Below, in pieces: positions 48,151 to 59,865 of a DNA stretch of 64,000 nt. How positions within the stretch are numbered: position 1 is the stretch's first letter; each line of letters begins with the position of its first letter. The stretch spans positions 1,581,356-1,645,355 of the forward strand of contig QRDG01000027.1 of the NCBI GenBank assembly GCA_012064385.1. Direction: 5' to 3'. Below the pieces are notes generated by a model. That model ran no database searches and was not told where the DNA came from. It saw only the letters and a list, made by a program, of their open reading frames with translations. The position numbers and the translations under genes were made by a program. The stretch comes from Puccinellia tenuiflora (lineage: Eukaryota > Streptophyta > Magnoliopsida > Poales > Poaceae).

Positions 48151-49439
48151 CAACAAGCATCTCGAAGCAAACAATGAGACCCCTGCAACCTCTGATCCCC
48201 ATGGGGATGGGCGCTTTGCCTCCCGCACAACCACAAGCTCTGGTCATGTGGGCATGAAGGCAGCGGCGTCTTATATCAAGTTGTGCCCCCCTGCAGCCAT
48301 AAGATGACACTGTCATCGCAGATGTCCAAATCCAACTTTACAAGTCTTGAGCACTTGTGGCCTTGCGGGTGATGTTCTTGGACGCTGTATGAATGTTTGA
48401 CAACAATATAAATTGAATTTTGACAACAATCAGAGATTGTAATTTCTGGAACTGGGACATCCGAAAGTTAAGAAGGTATTGACTCATTTCATTGAGGACA
48501 TATCTGATCTCCTATTCACAACACCATCATGGGTCTGTTGCCGACACCTCGTTGAGAATCATCACCTGAATATGAATGGTTTCATCGGATATAAGCATCA
48601 ACCACAGTTAAACATAGACCTTTTCACAACCAGGGCCTAAGGCTTGTGGAATCCATATCCTCTCACTGATCCTCTCATTTCTCAGCTGAAGAAAATAAAA
48701 TGCCAGAAGATAAAATGAAAATAAAAAACAAGCTAAGGTAGCAACCCAAAAATCCATAGCTGCAAGAAAAAGATACTGAAGAACGTCAGTTCAGTATCCT
48801 ATATGTAAGGATGTGGCTTCCTACACAAAACATGTTGTCTATGAACAACAGGGAACAAAATCAATGGAACACAACGGATGTATTGGCATGTAAATGCTTA
48901 AGCAAAAAAAAAGGAATAAATAATTGTATTTTGGATGATTCAACACTAAAGATGTGAGTAACTACCTCCTTGCCTTGCACCCGGTTAAAAAAGATAAATT
49001 CTTCAACTCCTCATAAATTACAAAATTTAAACTAACTCACGTCGATTGCAAGCTTCAGATTCAGACTGAATGTAAAAATGCTCCTCTTACGAAAGCTATC
49101 AAGTGAGCTTTTGTATAATCTGACTCACATGAAAAAAGAAGATTTATTTTGACAATCTCGGTGGCAGAAACATACTTACTAATTATCCATGGATTTCAGA
49201 ACAATCTCAATAATCGTTTGATCCTAATATATACTAAACACATCGCACATTTCATTTGCTACACAGAATGACAGAGGTAAGAATAATACAAACTTAATTT
49301 CCATCTTCTTCTTCCTCTCCTTATGGTGGATCAGTACAATACTTGAAAACATATCTCTGAAAAATCCCGAAGTAGTCTTACCCCAAACTGTGTGTAATCG
49401 TTAGAATTAATGCCCAAACAAATAGAGAGACTGCTCCCC

Positions 49440-50335
49440 TGCTGTAGCGGACACGGGACACGGATGCCGGCGCTGCCAGGACGGCCGGCGCTGAGGAACC
49501 TGGTGGAGCCGGTAGCAAGCGGAGGTACGCCCGGGGCGTTGAGGGACACCCAGGATGGTCACGACTTTGGCGGCGGCACCATGGATGTGCTGCTCCTGCC
49601 GGTGGCGGCGAGGAATATGGTCGGGAAGCACCGGCGTGTGCACAACATCGCAGGTGAAGCCGCTTGTGGGGAGGGCTTCGGCAGAGAGCCTTCCAGGGAG
49701 TGGTCGGGAGATGGCGCTCGTTGGAAAACACCGGGGGAAGGGGCGCATCCTCTCGTCGTCGAGGTGACAGAACTAGCAGCTCTGGACCTTGGTCTTGCCA
49801 TGCACGACTGTTGCCATGCACGACTGTTGCCATGGCGTGCAGGCCTATGAACCAGTGGCTCGGTGGCATCTACACCAGCGGATCCCGGCGTCTCGCGGCC
49901 GTGGCCCTCTCTACGGCTGCTCCTCGCGCTGCAGCCTGGGGCGAAAGCGCCCCCGACGTCACTCGGGCCGAGGCGGCTTCCTGCGTAATGCACACGTCGC
50001 CTTTGGATCGACCCTACTGCTCGAGGCACGGCCACCCTAGTGTGACAGCGACGGCAAGACAGCTAGCACGCAGCGCAGAGAAGCCTTCCGGCATGACTGC
50101 ACTCTTCCGGCGGTGCTCGACGCGCTGGTTCCAGGGGCAGCGCTGCACAAGGGAGTCAACGATGACGCCTTGGTCATGGAGGTTCGCCGTGATTCTGGCG
50201 GAGATTGGTCCGCGGCTGTGTGAGGAGAGAAGCACATTACGTTTTCTGGAACACGTATTCGGCGGACGATTCGTTCGGTGGAGTATGTTCCGCCGGATCT
50301 TATTGCTAACTGCACATAGCACACATGTATTGGAT
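49440..50335. other. GC-rich segment without recognisable gene
   Basis: Open frames overlap on both strands (for example 49664-50338 plus and 49559-50035 minus), as expected for GC-rich DNA. No domain is recognised. A 16-bp motif (CATGCACGACTGTTGC) is repeated in tandem near 49800. It could be a captured or decayed gene fragment. Confidence 0.4.
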
Positions 50336-50354
50336 TAGATCAATCATGGCTGTT

Positions 50355-50650
50355 TTTTTTTGCGAAACACAGTACAACACAGGCGCTCATAACACGCGCA
50401 AACACTCACCCCTATGAACGCAGACACGCACACCCTACCCCTATGAGCACCTCCGATATACTGAGCCGGCGGGTCAGGTCTTGAGATTGACGAAGTCACC
50501 ACGGGCGCCTCGCTATCGACGGGAACGTCGCCTCCCACTGAAAAATATTCCGCCAAATATGAGAAACACCAGTGTCAAACCTGGGGTTTGAACTCTGGTG
50601 GGCTGGGGGTACAACCACCCACCTAACCATCCAACCAAGGGTTGGTTCTC
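50355..50650 (-). mobile_element. Au-type SINE
   Basis: The minus strand starts with a tRNA-like head: TGGTTAGGTGGGTGG in the box-A position (about 50629-50615) and GAGTTCAAACC as box B (50595-50585). The body (ACCCCTATGAGCACCTCCGA on the plus strand) matches my memory of the grass Au SINE. It ends in a T/A run at 50355-50361. Flanks carry a 15-bp duplication with one mismatch: TCAATCATGGCTGTT (50340-50354) and TCAATCCTGGCTGTT (50651-50665). SINEs are Pol III transcribed and moved by LINE machinery. Confidence 0.88.
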
Positions 50651-51431
50651 TCAATCCTGGCTGTTAGATCTGGTTTGGTGGGCTAATCCGATGGTACCTA
50701 TTACACTGGGTACATTTGACGGAGGTGGCTCTAAAAAAGATCATGTTTGCTTGTTTAATAGTAGTAGAGATAAAGCCAACAACGAACGAAGCGAAACCAG
50801 GTTCATGGTTAAGACATTTCAAGTTTTGGATTCTTTTTGACAGGTCAAGTTTTGGATTTTATCTCGGTGAAATCATTATTTATTTGCTAGTTTCATGTTT
50901 AAATATGTGGTGTCCATTACCTAGCGCTCATAAGGTGGTGCAACATTATTGTCCTTTTATTTTTTTGAATTTATAAATAAATCAACACTGTCAAAATCGA
51001 TACAAAGTGATGAGAGGACTCTCTTATAAAACAGATTTTAAATAAAACAGGAAGACAGGAGTATACATATTTACTATCTCTCTCCCTATTTACATACTAC
51101 TACTACGAAACTATGCCAGATTGGTAAGATAGGCAATTATACATGCACTAGTGGACATATGCAAAATAACATAGTCCCAATGAAAAACAGATTATCAAAA
51201 CTTTTTTTTTTTGGCAAACGATTATTTAAGAACATGAAACTGTATTTTTGACCCATGTGAACGAAAATTTCGAACTCTGCAGTCTAGCTAGTCCGCATGT
51301 TCCCTCTGCCGGTCCTTCGTTTAAGAGTCGCGGACATCTTTTTCTTCGGCCGCGCATGCTTTCATTGTTTCGCTTTCGCACGATCATTTATACAGTAGCG
51401 ACTGGCTGGAAAATTCTTCCACAGAACAATT

Positions 51432-52700
51432 ATGCCGGAACTCTCAGTGAGTGAGGTCGTCGGTTCGGCGGTCGTCGGAGAGGCCGTGAGCAGGATATGC
51501 TCGTACCTCATCGGTCGACGCGAGGAGGAGGACAGCGACAGAGAGAATGAGGAGCGGATGGAGGTTGCCCTGCTCAGGCTCCAGGCAGCCATCGAGGAGG
51601 CCGACGACTGGAACATCACCAACCGGCCGCTCATCCGGTGGCGCGACAAGCTCAGGCGCGCCGCCGAGGAGGGCGAGCGCATCCTCTGGGCCCACAGGTA
51701 CCGCGTCGACGCCCAGGAGGACGCGTGCCGCCGCCGGTGGCTGCCGACGCGCGTCGCCCGGGCGAGCAACAAGCTGTTCGCCTCTGGTGGCGGCGGCGAG
51801 CTGCTGGGCATGGGCGCCGTGCGGCGGTTCGAGAGGCTGGCCGAGGGCGTCGGCGACTTCACGAGGCTCGTCGAGAGCGGCGGCCGCGCCAAGCGATTCG
51901 TGCCGTTCCAGCCGCTGGCGGCGACGCTGCTCGCCCGGAGAGCGGCCAGCTGTTCCGTCAAGTCGCCAGGCGCCACGGCGTTCGCGTTCGCGTTCCCGGA
52001 CCTGACGTCGCCGTGGCACCGGCCGCGCGCGCAGGTCATCTTCCTCTACGTGGACAGCGCCACGGGCGAGAAGCTAGAGCTCTTCGTGGAGCTCGCGGTG
52101 TCCGAGAGCGCCGACGTCATGGAGATGGCGCTCGCGTGCGTCGACGCTCTGCCGCCGCACTTCCGCTTCGGCTCCGCCGCGGCGTTCGGGAGCTTCCACA
52201 GGCTGCAGGCGCAGGGTATGGCGCATGGCTTCGACGACGGCCATCGTCCGGCGTGGGACGCGCACTGCTGTGACCAGCCGACGCGGCAGCACGAACGGGC
52301 GCACTGGCTGGCCGCCGGGTACGGCCACGCGCCGCAGGCGGTTACGGCGCTACCGGAACAGGTGCTGTACGTGGTCGCCGAGTGGGACACTCCGGCGGCG
52401 CAGCGCGTGCAGCCGTTCCACGTGAGCTACCACCTCGGCCGCTACAGTGACGACCGGCCGGTGGGACGCGCGCAGATGACGGAGCGCTTCTTGGGCGGTG
52501 CCATCAGGTCGCGGGTCCGGCAGGTCGATACGTACGTGGACGCCGACGCGGAGGTTTTCGACGGGCTGGTGCTGCACACGGTGGACATGTTTCGCCGGCG
52601 AGGCGGCTTGGCGACGTCGGCGGGGCAGGTCATGCGGTGGTGCTTCTTGTCTGGATGGGTCGTGGAGCTTGGATTCTCACCTGTCCGTGCCGTCCTGTAA
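51432..52700 (+). CDS. Intronless grass protein with Rx-N-like N-terminal coiled coil
   Basis: 422 aa in one exon, ATG at 51432, TAA at 52698. Residues 1-95 resemble the Rx N-terminal domain of CC-type plant immune receptors: an AVVGEAVSRICSYLIGR helix, then ERMEVALLRLQAAIEEAD, then ITNRPLIRWRDKLRRAAEEG (compare 'L-x-I-x-x-V-x-x-A-E...I-T-N/D-x-x-V-x-x-W-L-x-x-L-R-x-x-A'). No NB-ARC P-loop and no leucine-rich repeats follow. Residues 100-422 are a family-specific region with FLYVDSATGEKLELFVELA and LPEQVLYVVAEW, both kept in the broken paralogue at 30690-31773. I recall a grass-expanded family of this kind with unknown function but could not verify it. A role in defence is inference from the N-terminal likeness only. 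GC content is high, as in many grass single-exon genes. Confidence 0.85.
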   Translation: MPELSVSEVVGSAVVGEAVSRICSYLIGRREEEDSDRENEERMEVALLRLQAAIEEADDWNITNRPLIRWRDKLRRAAEEGERILWAHRYRVDAQEDACRRRWLPTRVARASNKLFASGGGGELLGMGAVRRFERLAEGVGDFTRLVESGGRAKRFVPFQPLAATLLARRAASCSVKSPGATAFAFAFPDLTSPWHRPRAQVIFLYVDSATGEKLELFVELAVSESADVMEMALACVDALPPHFRFGSAAAFGSFHRLQAQGMAHGFDDGHRPAWDAHCCDQPTRQHERAHWLAAGYGHAPQAVTALPEQVLYVVAEWDTPAAQRVQPFHVSYHLGRYSDDRPVGRAQMTERFLGGAIRSRVRQVDTYVDADAEVFDGLVLHTVDMFRRRGGLATSAGQVMRWCFLSGWVVELGFSPVRAVL

Positions 52701-52854
52701 ATACTAGCAAATGTATTACACAGGATATAAAAACGATATAATTTCAAAGAAATTTTCCAACATACGAATTTTCTTGAGGAATAATATATGACTTGCAATT
52801 TATATGTTCACATTCGCTTAAAAAAGAGTCCTACATTGGAGGATAATTTTTTAG

Positions 52855-53812
52855 CAATGTTAGCGGGCTATATACTATAGCCGCGGACTTGAAAGAGAGC
52901 TATAGCGGAGAGCGGCGCCATGGCCGAAAAGTCGATTTGGAGCTCTTTTTTCAATTCTTTTTTAATTGACATCTTAAAGTTTCAAAAAATACCGAAAATA
53001 TTCTAGATGTTGACATTTATTTACTCTTCAGTCCTGCAAATTTTCAATACGAAATAGTTTGTAATTAGGCCTACACAAAAATGATAAATTCTAACAGATA
53101 TGAAATTTTCAAATCTGACACTGCTCACCAACTCAGATCTGAAATTTTTCATTTTTACACAGCTCAAAATACAGAATATTTCGCATTTTTTTTTTTGCAC
53201 ACAGGTGGAAATGATCATTGTCTACAACTAGGTTTTTTCAGAATTTTTCAAAACATAAAAATATCAATTTTGATTTTTGCAATAGCACGCTATAGCCACC
53301 CTTTAGCTAGTGCGGTGTTTTGAAACCCGAGCTCCATGGAGCTTGGTTTTCGAAAAATTCAAATCGAGATTTAATTGTTCAAAAACATCTGAAAAAATTC
53401 CTAGATGTAGATAATATAGATATCTAGTGTTGTGCAAAATATCAATGAAAAATTCGTTATAGTTTAGTCTGGACAAAAATGACGAATCTCCAGATCTGGA
53501 TATGTGAATAGCGTACAGATTGAAACATTTGAAGTTTTCCAGATTTGTTATTTTTGTAGAGGCTGAAATATTTCGAAACTTGTATTGAAAATTTGCACAC
53601 TTGTAGATCTCAATATTATCCACACCTATAATTTTTTGTCGAATTGTTTGGTACATAAAAATGCAGCTTTCGATTTTTTTTAAATCCCGAGCTCCATGGA
53701 GCTCGGGTGCCATTGTTTTTCGCCCTTTAGCGGGCTAATGCACTTAGCAGCAACCTGTGAAAAGGCTATAGCCGGGTTATAGCCCAGCTATAGCGGGCTA
53801 TTTAAAACTATG
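52855..53812. mobile_element. Decayed transposon with GCTATAGC-type ends
   Basis: The left edge has TTAGCGGGCTATATACTATAGCC. The right edge has GGCTATAGCCGGGTTATAGC, CCAGCTATAGCGGGCTA, then TTTAA. These AGCGGGCTATAG motifs form imperfect inverted ends typical of a hAT-like group in grasses. No coding sequence. It is split by the element at 53308-53722, and no clear outer target duplication was found. Confidence 0.55.
53308..53722. mobile_element. Mutator-like MITE with 9-bp TSD
   Basis: 415 bp flanked by the 9-bp direct duplication CCCTTTAGC (53299-53307 and 53723-53731), the size typical of Mutator-like elements. Both ends contain the palindrome CCGAGCTCCATGGAGCT in near-terminal position (about 53328 and 53688). 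No coding frame. It is nested in the GCTATAGC-type element. Confidence 0.75.
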
Positions 53813-54140
53813 CTCTTTAGGCGACTAGATGTGGTAATTCTCTCCCTAAGAATGTACGGCATTTTGGGCCACTCGATGTAGTAGTTCTCTCACGAAGAGA
53901 AGTCCACTTTTCATATCCCAGTTTTTTAGTGAGTTTACATTCAGTTCTAAAACTTCTATTTGGTTAGAAATAAATCTTGATTTTGGAAAAGTTTCATGTC
54001 CATCTAACCCTAGAAAGAGGCCTAGGTGAATGGCGTATGACATGAAGAAAATAGACCAGATCTGCAGCGCGGATTTGCTACATGTGGATTGGTCCCCCAT
54101 ACTATCACAGCCGTTCATCTGTGAAAAAGTCCACATAGTC
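53813..54140. other. Intergenic DNA, nothing recognised
   Basis: AT-rich with no element ends. The sequence CACTCGATGTAGTAGTTCTC at 53872 echoes GACTAGATGTGGTAATTCTC at 53823, a weak local duplication. Confidence 0.5.
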
Positions 54141-54149
54141 AAAGTCTGT

Positions 54150-54650
54150 GCAATTTTTATACTTGCACCCCTCACAAATGGTGGACCACAGTCCCCCTCC
54201 CCAAATCCTAACCACGACCCCATCGCCTCCCGACCGAGCAAACCTAACCCCCTCCCCCGCCTCCCAACCCTCCTCCTGGCGGCGCCCCGGCACCCCCTCC
54301 TCCTCCCCCGCTGAGCGCCGCCCGACCTCTTCCTCTACACCGCCCACCAGCGCCTCCACTGGCCTCCGGCCGCCGCTGCTCACTTGCCTCCTCCGCCGCT
54401 GATGTTCTATGCCCGGCGTCTTCGCAGGGGCGGCCGACGACGGGGATGACCTAGAAACGGACGTGCGACGCCCTGTACGTGCCGGATCTGAAGGTCACGT
54501 GGTCCGCGTCCACGTCGTGGAGGAGTTCGAGCTGCTTTCCCCCAAGGCCCACCACGGTGACCTCGACGCCGCCGTTCAGGAGCTCGTCGACAGCGGCATC
54601 TAAAGGTGCCTCCTTTCTTTCGCTCGAATCTATTGATGTCATGCTTGCCA
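54150..54650 (+). other. GC-rich gene-like fragment of unknown identity
   Basis: Pro/Ala-rich frames from 54148 and a 64-codon frame at 54409-54603 ending HVVRVHVVEEFELLSPKAHH and a short acidic tail look like a grass gene first exon. TCTAAAGGTGCC follows the stop. No domain is recognised, frames shift along the segment, and downstream DNA to 56340 has no matching exon. It is either a short lineage-specific gene or a captured fragment. Confidence 0.35.
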
Positions 54651-56370
54651 TCCTATCTTGCCCGATGCGGACGATGTGCTTTGTTCGTCAGCATTTAAGC
54701 CTCAGTTGCAGTCAACATGGGTGTATTCAGTCCACTGTTAAGTTGGATGCGCAAAGTCTTTGGCTTAATTGTTTAGTGGTGATTCTAGTTTATGTGGTAT
54801 ATTTTTTTTGTGTCGATGATGAAATTCTGGTGGCAAAACTGTTTTTTTAATAATCTTTGTTGATTTTGGGGATATAACAGTACAAGCATGCATGAAATAG
54901 TATGAATCTTGTGTGTATCTTTTATTTTCCATGACGAATCTTGTATGAACCAGTGGAGTTTTTTTTAAAAAATCTAATCAAGTTCTTTGTAGGTTGTCCT
55001 GTTACTGGTTTCAAATTGAGGTTGCCGTGAAGATTCATTGATTCATTTAAGGTTCATTTATCGATACTTTTGTAAATCCTTAGTACGTGAATTAAATCTC
55101 CAAAATTTGGCCCCGAACGAAATGTCCAAAATTCAGCCAAATTCGTTTTTTTATGAACAAAATCCAAATCCCCGGATAGTACTTTTTTAGTTCATGAATT
55201 TTTTTGAGCTCTTCCGATTCGATCTGTATAAGTTCAGAACCCTTGCTTATTATCTGAGATTTGTAGCTCATTTGAATCTGCTCTGACTTTACCACGCTTG
55301 AAACAACTATGAGTCTTTTATAATTAATTGTATCTGCTATGATTTTTTATATCATTAGTATTTTAACTAGAAATTAATATTACTTCTTTAACGAACCACT
55401 GGATATTTATAGAATGTGTTCTTTTTGAGCTGCAAATAATATTTGTGATTCAACCTATGATTCATAATGGTATTATTAGATATAGGAATCCCATACTGGA
55501 TTGAATTCTTTTTTGCTACTGGATCAAATGCTTTTGCGGATTTCAGGTGCTGTGGTCGAGTGAAGCTATCCCACTTCTACTGTTGAGGCGGACAAAGAGG
55601 GAACATTTTTCCATCATGTTTTCCTATCAAGGCCAAGAAACTCTTCTTCTTTGTTTATTGATATTATTTTCTATTTTGGTTGAATGTTGCTTGTATCTAT
55701 GATGAATATGTGGATCTTCTATGAATCTGTGGGAAACTTGTATGAAACTCCAATGAATCTGCAATAAATATGTATGAATCTATTACATATTTGCTTGTGT
55801 CATGCGTCTCCTATGAATTTGTATGAAAATTTTACGAAACATGTGAAAAATAAGCATGGATCTCCTATGTGAAACTATAATTTTTTTGTAAATTTACTAC
55901 AGGAAATATCCTGTGAAAAAATATTTTAAAATATTTTATGAAAAAATCTGTATGGAAAACATTGTACGAAACTTGGATGAATTTTATTGGATATCTTGAA
56001 CAAAAATATTATATAAAAATTGTTTGACATTAATAAAAATGTGAGGAGAGATACATAGATAAGAATGTTAAAACCTAAAAAGTTAAGGGTTGTTGTGTAA
56101 AAAACAAATGGACCTAAAAATGGAGGTGGGAGGGGGATTCTGTAATTTTTGTAGCACGAATCTCCAACAAACTCTAAAAACGGACGGTTCGGATAGTAGG
56201 TTGGTGTCCATCCTGATGTAGCAATGCATTTCCGACCAGATCTGGAGCTTATGGTGCTGCGTTTTCCAATGTACGTTCGTTTTCCGGCTTGATCTCTCTA
56301 CTATCACGGTGGAAGTGGAGGAGGCGGTGGTTTGTTTTGCGCCGGATTCATTGGTTCTGACGTCGCTTTA
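54651..56370. other. AT-rich intergenic DNA
   Basis: No gene or element end recognised. A run of degenerate TATGAATCT/TATGAAACT-type repeats lies at about 55700-55870. Confidence 0.55.
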
Positions 56371-56908
56371 TAGATGGGTATTCGATGCTGGACCAGGAGC
56401 AGGTGAACCTCTCCTGCTCCGATTTGAGATCATCCCCGACGACTAGCATCACCATCGACTTTTGTTTGGCCGAAGGGCGGCCGCCTAGAGAGATGGCATC
56501 TTGCGCAACCTCCTCTTCTTCCTTCCAGCCTCCACGCCCAATGGGAGGCAATTTAGCTGCAAGCCGGCGTATGTGGCTCTCCTCTCGAGCAAGAGACGGT
56601 GGTGGAGCGACGACGAGGCCTTCATCTCAAGAGGTTAGTTTCTCTTTTCTTCTTCTTGTGTTTTTTTTCTCTCTTGGGCGTTTTTTGTGCTGTTTGCCCC
56701 AGCGATTGTCTCGTTGTTGTATGGGTGGTTACTATATTAATATAGCTGGACACAAACCTATTTCGTGGGAAGATAGACCTGATTGCTTTCTTCAGTCTCT
56801 GGTCTTTTCTACGGAGTTTCAGGACTTGCTGTAATTTTCTATGTCAGTGTACTGAAAATGAATGAGATGTTCCGGTTCCTTCGAGAACCATCTCCTGATA
56901 AAAAAACA
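56371..56908 (+). mobile_element. Possible poly(A) retroposon
   Basis: A GC-richer head with a short frame (56385-56640), then a 3' part ending AACCATCTCCTGATAAAAAAA at about 56905, in the style of LINE or processed-transcript tails. No reverse-transcriptase motif and no target duplication recognised. Confidence 0.35.
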
Positions 56909-57285
56909 ACAACCAGTGCCCCTTGTTTATTAACAAAAAAAAAACAAAGCGCCCCCTGTTTTCTCATTTAGTCAGTAGTCAGTACACTTATCTGCATGAC
57001 AAGTGGGTGATCCAGCCAGTGAACCACGTGATCGGCCGACTGTCGACGGAGCTGTCCGACCGGCAAAGCCGGCGAAATACAACGCACCAGTGTCGCATTC
57101 ATGGTCCCACCTGTCTGTCGGAGCACGCCGCCGAGCATGTTATTATCGCGAGGTTCAGGAGGAGGAGTACACGCCGCTACGCCCATTCTAGAATCTAGAC
57201 TAGACTCGTCGAGAGACCGCGAGGATTGATTGCGTGCCGTGTTCGCAGGAGAGAAGAGAAGCCAGAGCTTGACTCAGGACATCAC

Positions 57286-59216
57286 ATGGCGGACGAAGCG
57301 GGAGCTACGGCGGCGTCGGCGGCGCCTGTGCCGCCGGCCGGAGACGGGAAGATGACCATGGTGGTCGGGGTGGACGAGAGCGAGCACAGCTACTACGCGC
57401 TGCAGTGGACGCTCCTCCACTTCTTCTCCCCGGGCCAGCTGCAGCAGCTGTACCGCCTCGTCGTCGTCACCGCCAAGCCCACCGCCGCCTCCGCCGTCGG
57501 CCTCGCCGGACCAGGTGCGTGCGCGCTCCTCTTCCCTTCCAGTTCCATGCGCTCCCGAATTGGGGATTAATTGGAAATTTATCGGGGTTCGATTTTGACT
57601 ACTAGGTGCCGCGGATGTGCTGCCGTTCGTGGAGGCGGACCTGAAGCGGAGCTCGCTGCGCGTCATCGAGAAGGCCAAGGAACTCTGCTCGGAGGTAGTA
57701 TAGATTTCTCACAAAGCATATATAATATTTCTCGGTGATTGTTTTCTGTACTACTGCTTACCTGATTGGGACATCCTAGTACTTATACTAGCTAAAAGCA
57801 AAGGAAGAGTTCGTTATTTTAGTAAATAATTACCAACAAGGTGATCTCGCTAATCGCTATGACATGCTCAAATCAATTAAATAAAGAGTGGAACAACAAG
57901 GTGATCTATAGCTATACTAATGGAGTTTTAAAATGGATCGCACTTACCCTACACCAACACCAAGGGAGCCCTCAAGCTATATTAAATACCTAATAACTGG
58001 ACTCTGTTCAAGCTTAGCTCAGTTCAGAATCAGTCTGCAGTTTGAGGTTGTGCTTGGAGCGAGGATTAGTGTTGAACACATCCGAGTCAAGTGACACGCA
58101 TGCGCGCTTATTTGTGTTCATTCTTGTCTTGACTGCTGAGACTATGCATGCTGGTTTGTGGTTTCTGTCATGATGATCTTGCTCGCTATGAATTCGATGA
58201 TGCTTTTGCTGCGCAGGTGAGCGATGCTGTATTTGAAGTGGTGGAAGGAGATGCGAGGAACGTCCTCTGCGAGGCGGTCGAGAGGCATCACGCCGAGATG
58301 TTGGTTGTGGGCAACCATGGCTATGGAGCAATCAAAAGGTATTTGCCACATTTACTACTCGTGTGCTCTGCTCTCCTCTGTTTTCCGTACAGAGGGATGA
58401 CACATTATCGTCGATCGCCAGTCTATGTCTAAACTCTGTAGAAAAAGAAATCCATGAACTAGTGTTGTCGTCCTCTCGGTTAAACTACTTTCATTTGCAC
58501 TGTTTCGATCATGTATTTCTTAGCGTGTATGGAGAACAGAAAGTAGCATAGGATGAAAATCGAAGGCCGCTGGACAGTAGGTTCAGACTGTATTTTTCTT
58601 GATAAACAACACGATGTTCTTGAGTTCAGCTGGATGGAATAGCTTCATTGTCTATTCCAACAGTGTGCAACAGTTGCTTCTGCAACAAATGACATATGGT
58701 TTGTGGTTATTTTCATGGCGAAGTTCATGTGAATCTTAGATCCAATCCTCTATCTTTCCGAACTCAGTTCGGGATAAAAAAGTGTCAGTAGTAATGACAC
58801 ATGATAAGACTAGACTAGATATCATCAGGGTATGATTTGCGCCAACCTACAAATGACCAAACCTGCTGCTTATACCTGTAACTTGATTCTACAACCTTGA
58901 TAACTGAGTAAGAACACTACTATTGGAACCTTTCTTTCATGGAAATATTCAGGTTCCGACAGATAGAAACGATTTTATTTCAGTAATTATTACCTTACAG
59001 CTCATGTATTCGACACAAATATATGTTAGCTTTCTTACTTGGAATTTCCCATATCCTCACCATTCATTTGTATGTTTTTTTTACATTACATTCATTTGTA
59101 TCGTTGACATTCCTGAACTTTGCTGCAGGGCTGTTCTTGGAAGTGTGAGCGATTACTGCACCCATCACGCGCACTGCACGGTCATGATTGTGAAGAAGCC
59201 AAAGCAAAAGCACTGA
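57286..59216 (+). CDS. Universal stress protein (USP) domain protein, copy 1
   Basis: Exons 57286-57514, 57606-57694, 58217-58338, 59129-59216; all introns GT-AG; 175 aa. A 25-residue Ala-rich leader precedes the USP fold: MVVGVDESEHSYYALQWTL (first strand and helix), RLVVVTAKP, then GDARNVLCEAVERHHAEMLV. The ATP-binding motif G-2X-G-9X-G-S is complete (G138, G141, G151, S152), so it belongs to the nucleotide-binding class. The end is HCTVMIVKKPKQ. Plant single-domain USPs act as cytosolic stress-response proteins; a specific role cannot be read here. The start is the first ATG in frame. An AATAAA signal lies at 59327-59332. It is the upstream member of a head-to-tail pair, 649 bp before copy 2. 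Confidence 0.93.
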
Positions 59217-59865
59217 GCAAAATCCCAGCGTTGCCCCATCGCTGAAGCCAGTGATCAGTATCCATCGCTGAACCCAGAGTGAACACTATGTGCTTGCGTA
59301 TGTATTGCTAGTTGTGCATCTGTGTGAATAAATGGACCATGGGTACCACATGTATAGTTAGTGAACTCCTGCAAGATCTGGATTAAGAAGGTCTATAATA
59401 TAACTGATGTGCCTGGCGGACATCGGAACAATGTATTTTGTGATGCATCATTCATGCAGTGTGTAATGTAGTAATCAAGATTGCAAGTTCCATACAGTCG
59501 ACATGTGTGTGAAATTCTCAAGGAAAAGTTAGTTGTTAGTAAGTGGTTACCAGCTAGGTGAGCCAGGTATTTCTCTCCTTTTTTTTGGACTCTACAATTC
59601 TCAAGGAATTCAGACATTTTTTAATAACACAAAGAAGAGAATATACAGAAGGAAAGAAAGAGGAACAAATTTTGATAGCCACAGGACGCTGCGGAGGCAA
59701 AGGCAGACCTCGGCGCTTCCCGCGCTCCGGGTCGTCCTCCCGACCGCTAAGCCCAACCTCCCAGTGACATAAACACCTCGCCGTCCTCCGCCATTCCCCC
59801 TCTTTTCTTCGTAATCAACGCCAGTCAAGTTCAGGCCACCACAACGTACATTGACGCAAGAAGAC

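Larger units (their letters stand above)
46691..49440. other. AT-rich intergenic DNA, possible second Helitron
   Basis: No gene recognised. Holds a Helitron-like 3' end (47069-47097, minus strand) and a ~140-bp direct repeat pair (47786 and 48008). No matching Helitron 5' end was found to the right. Confidence 0.5.

Noticed and set aside
49378..50338. Protein genes on both strands
   Set aside because: Overlapping frames in GC-rich DNA with no recognised domain and no splice structure.
59851..59865. Upstream start for USP copy 2
   Set aside because: The codon is TTG; the first in-frame ATG is 59866, with a good context and a sensible leader.
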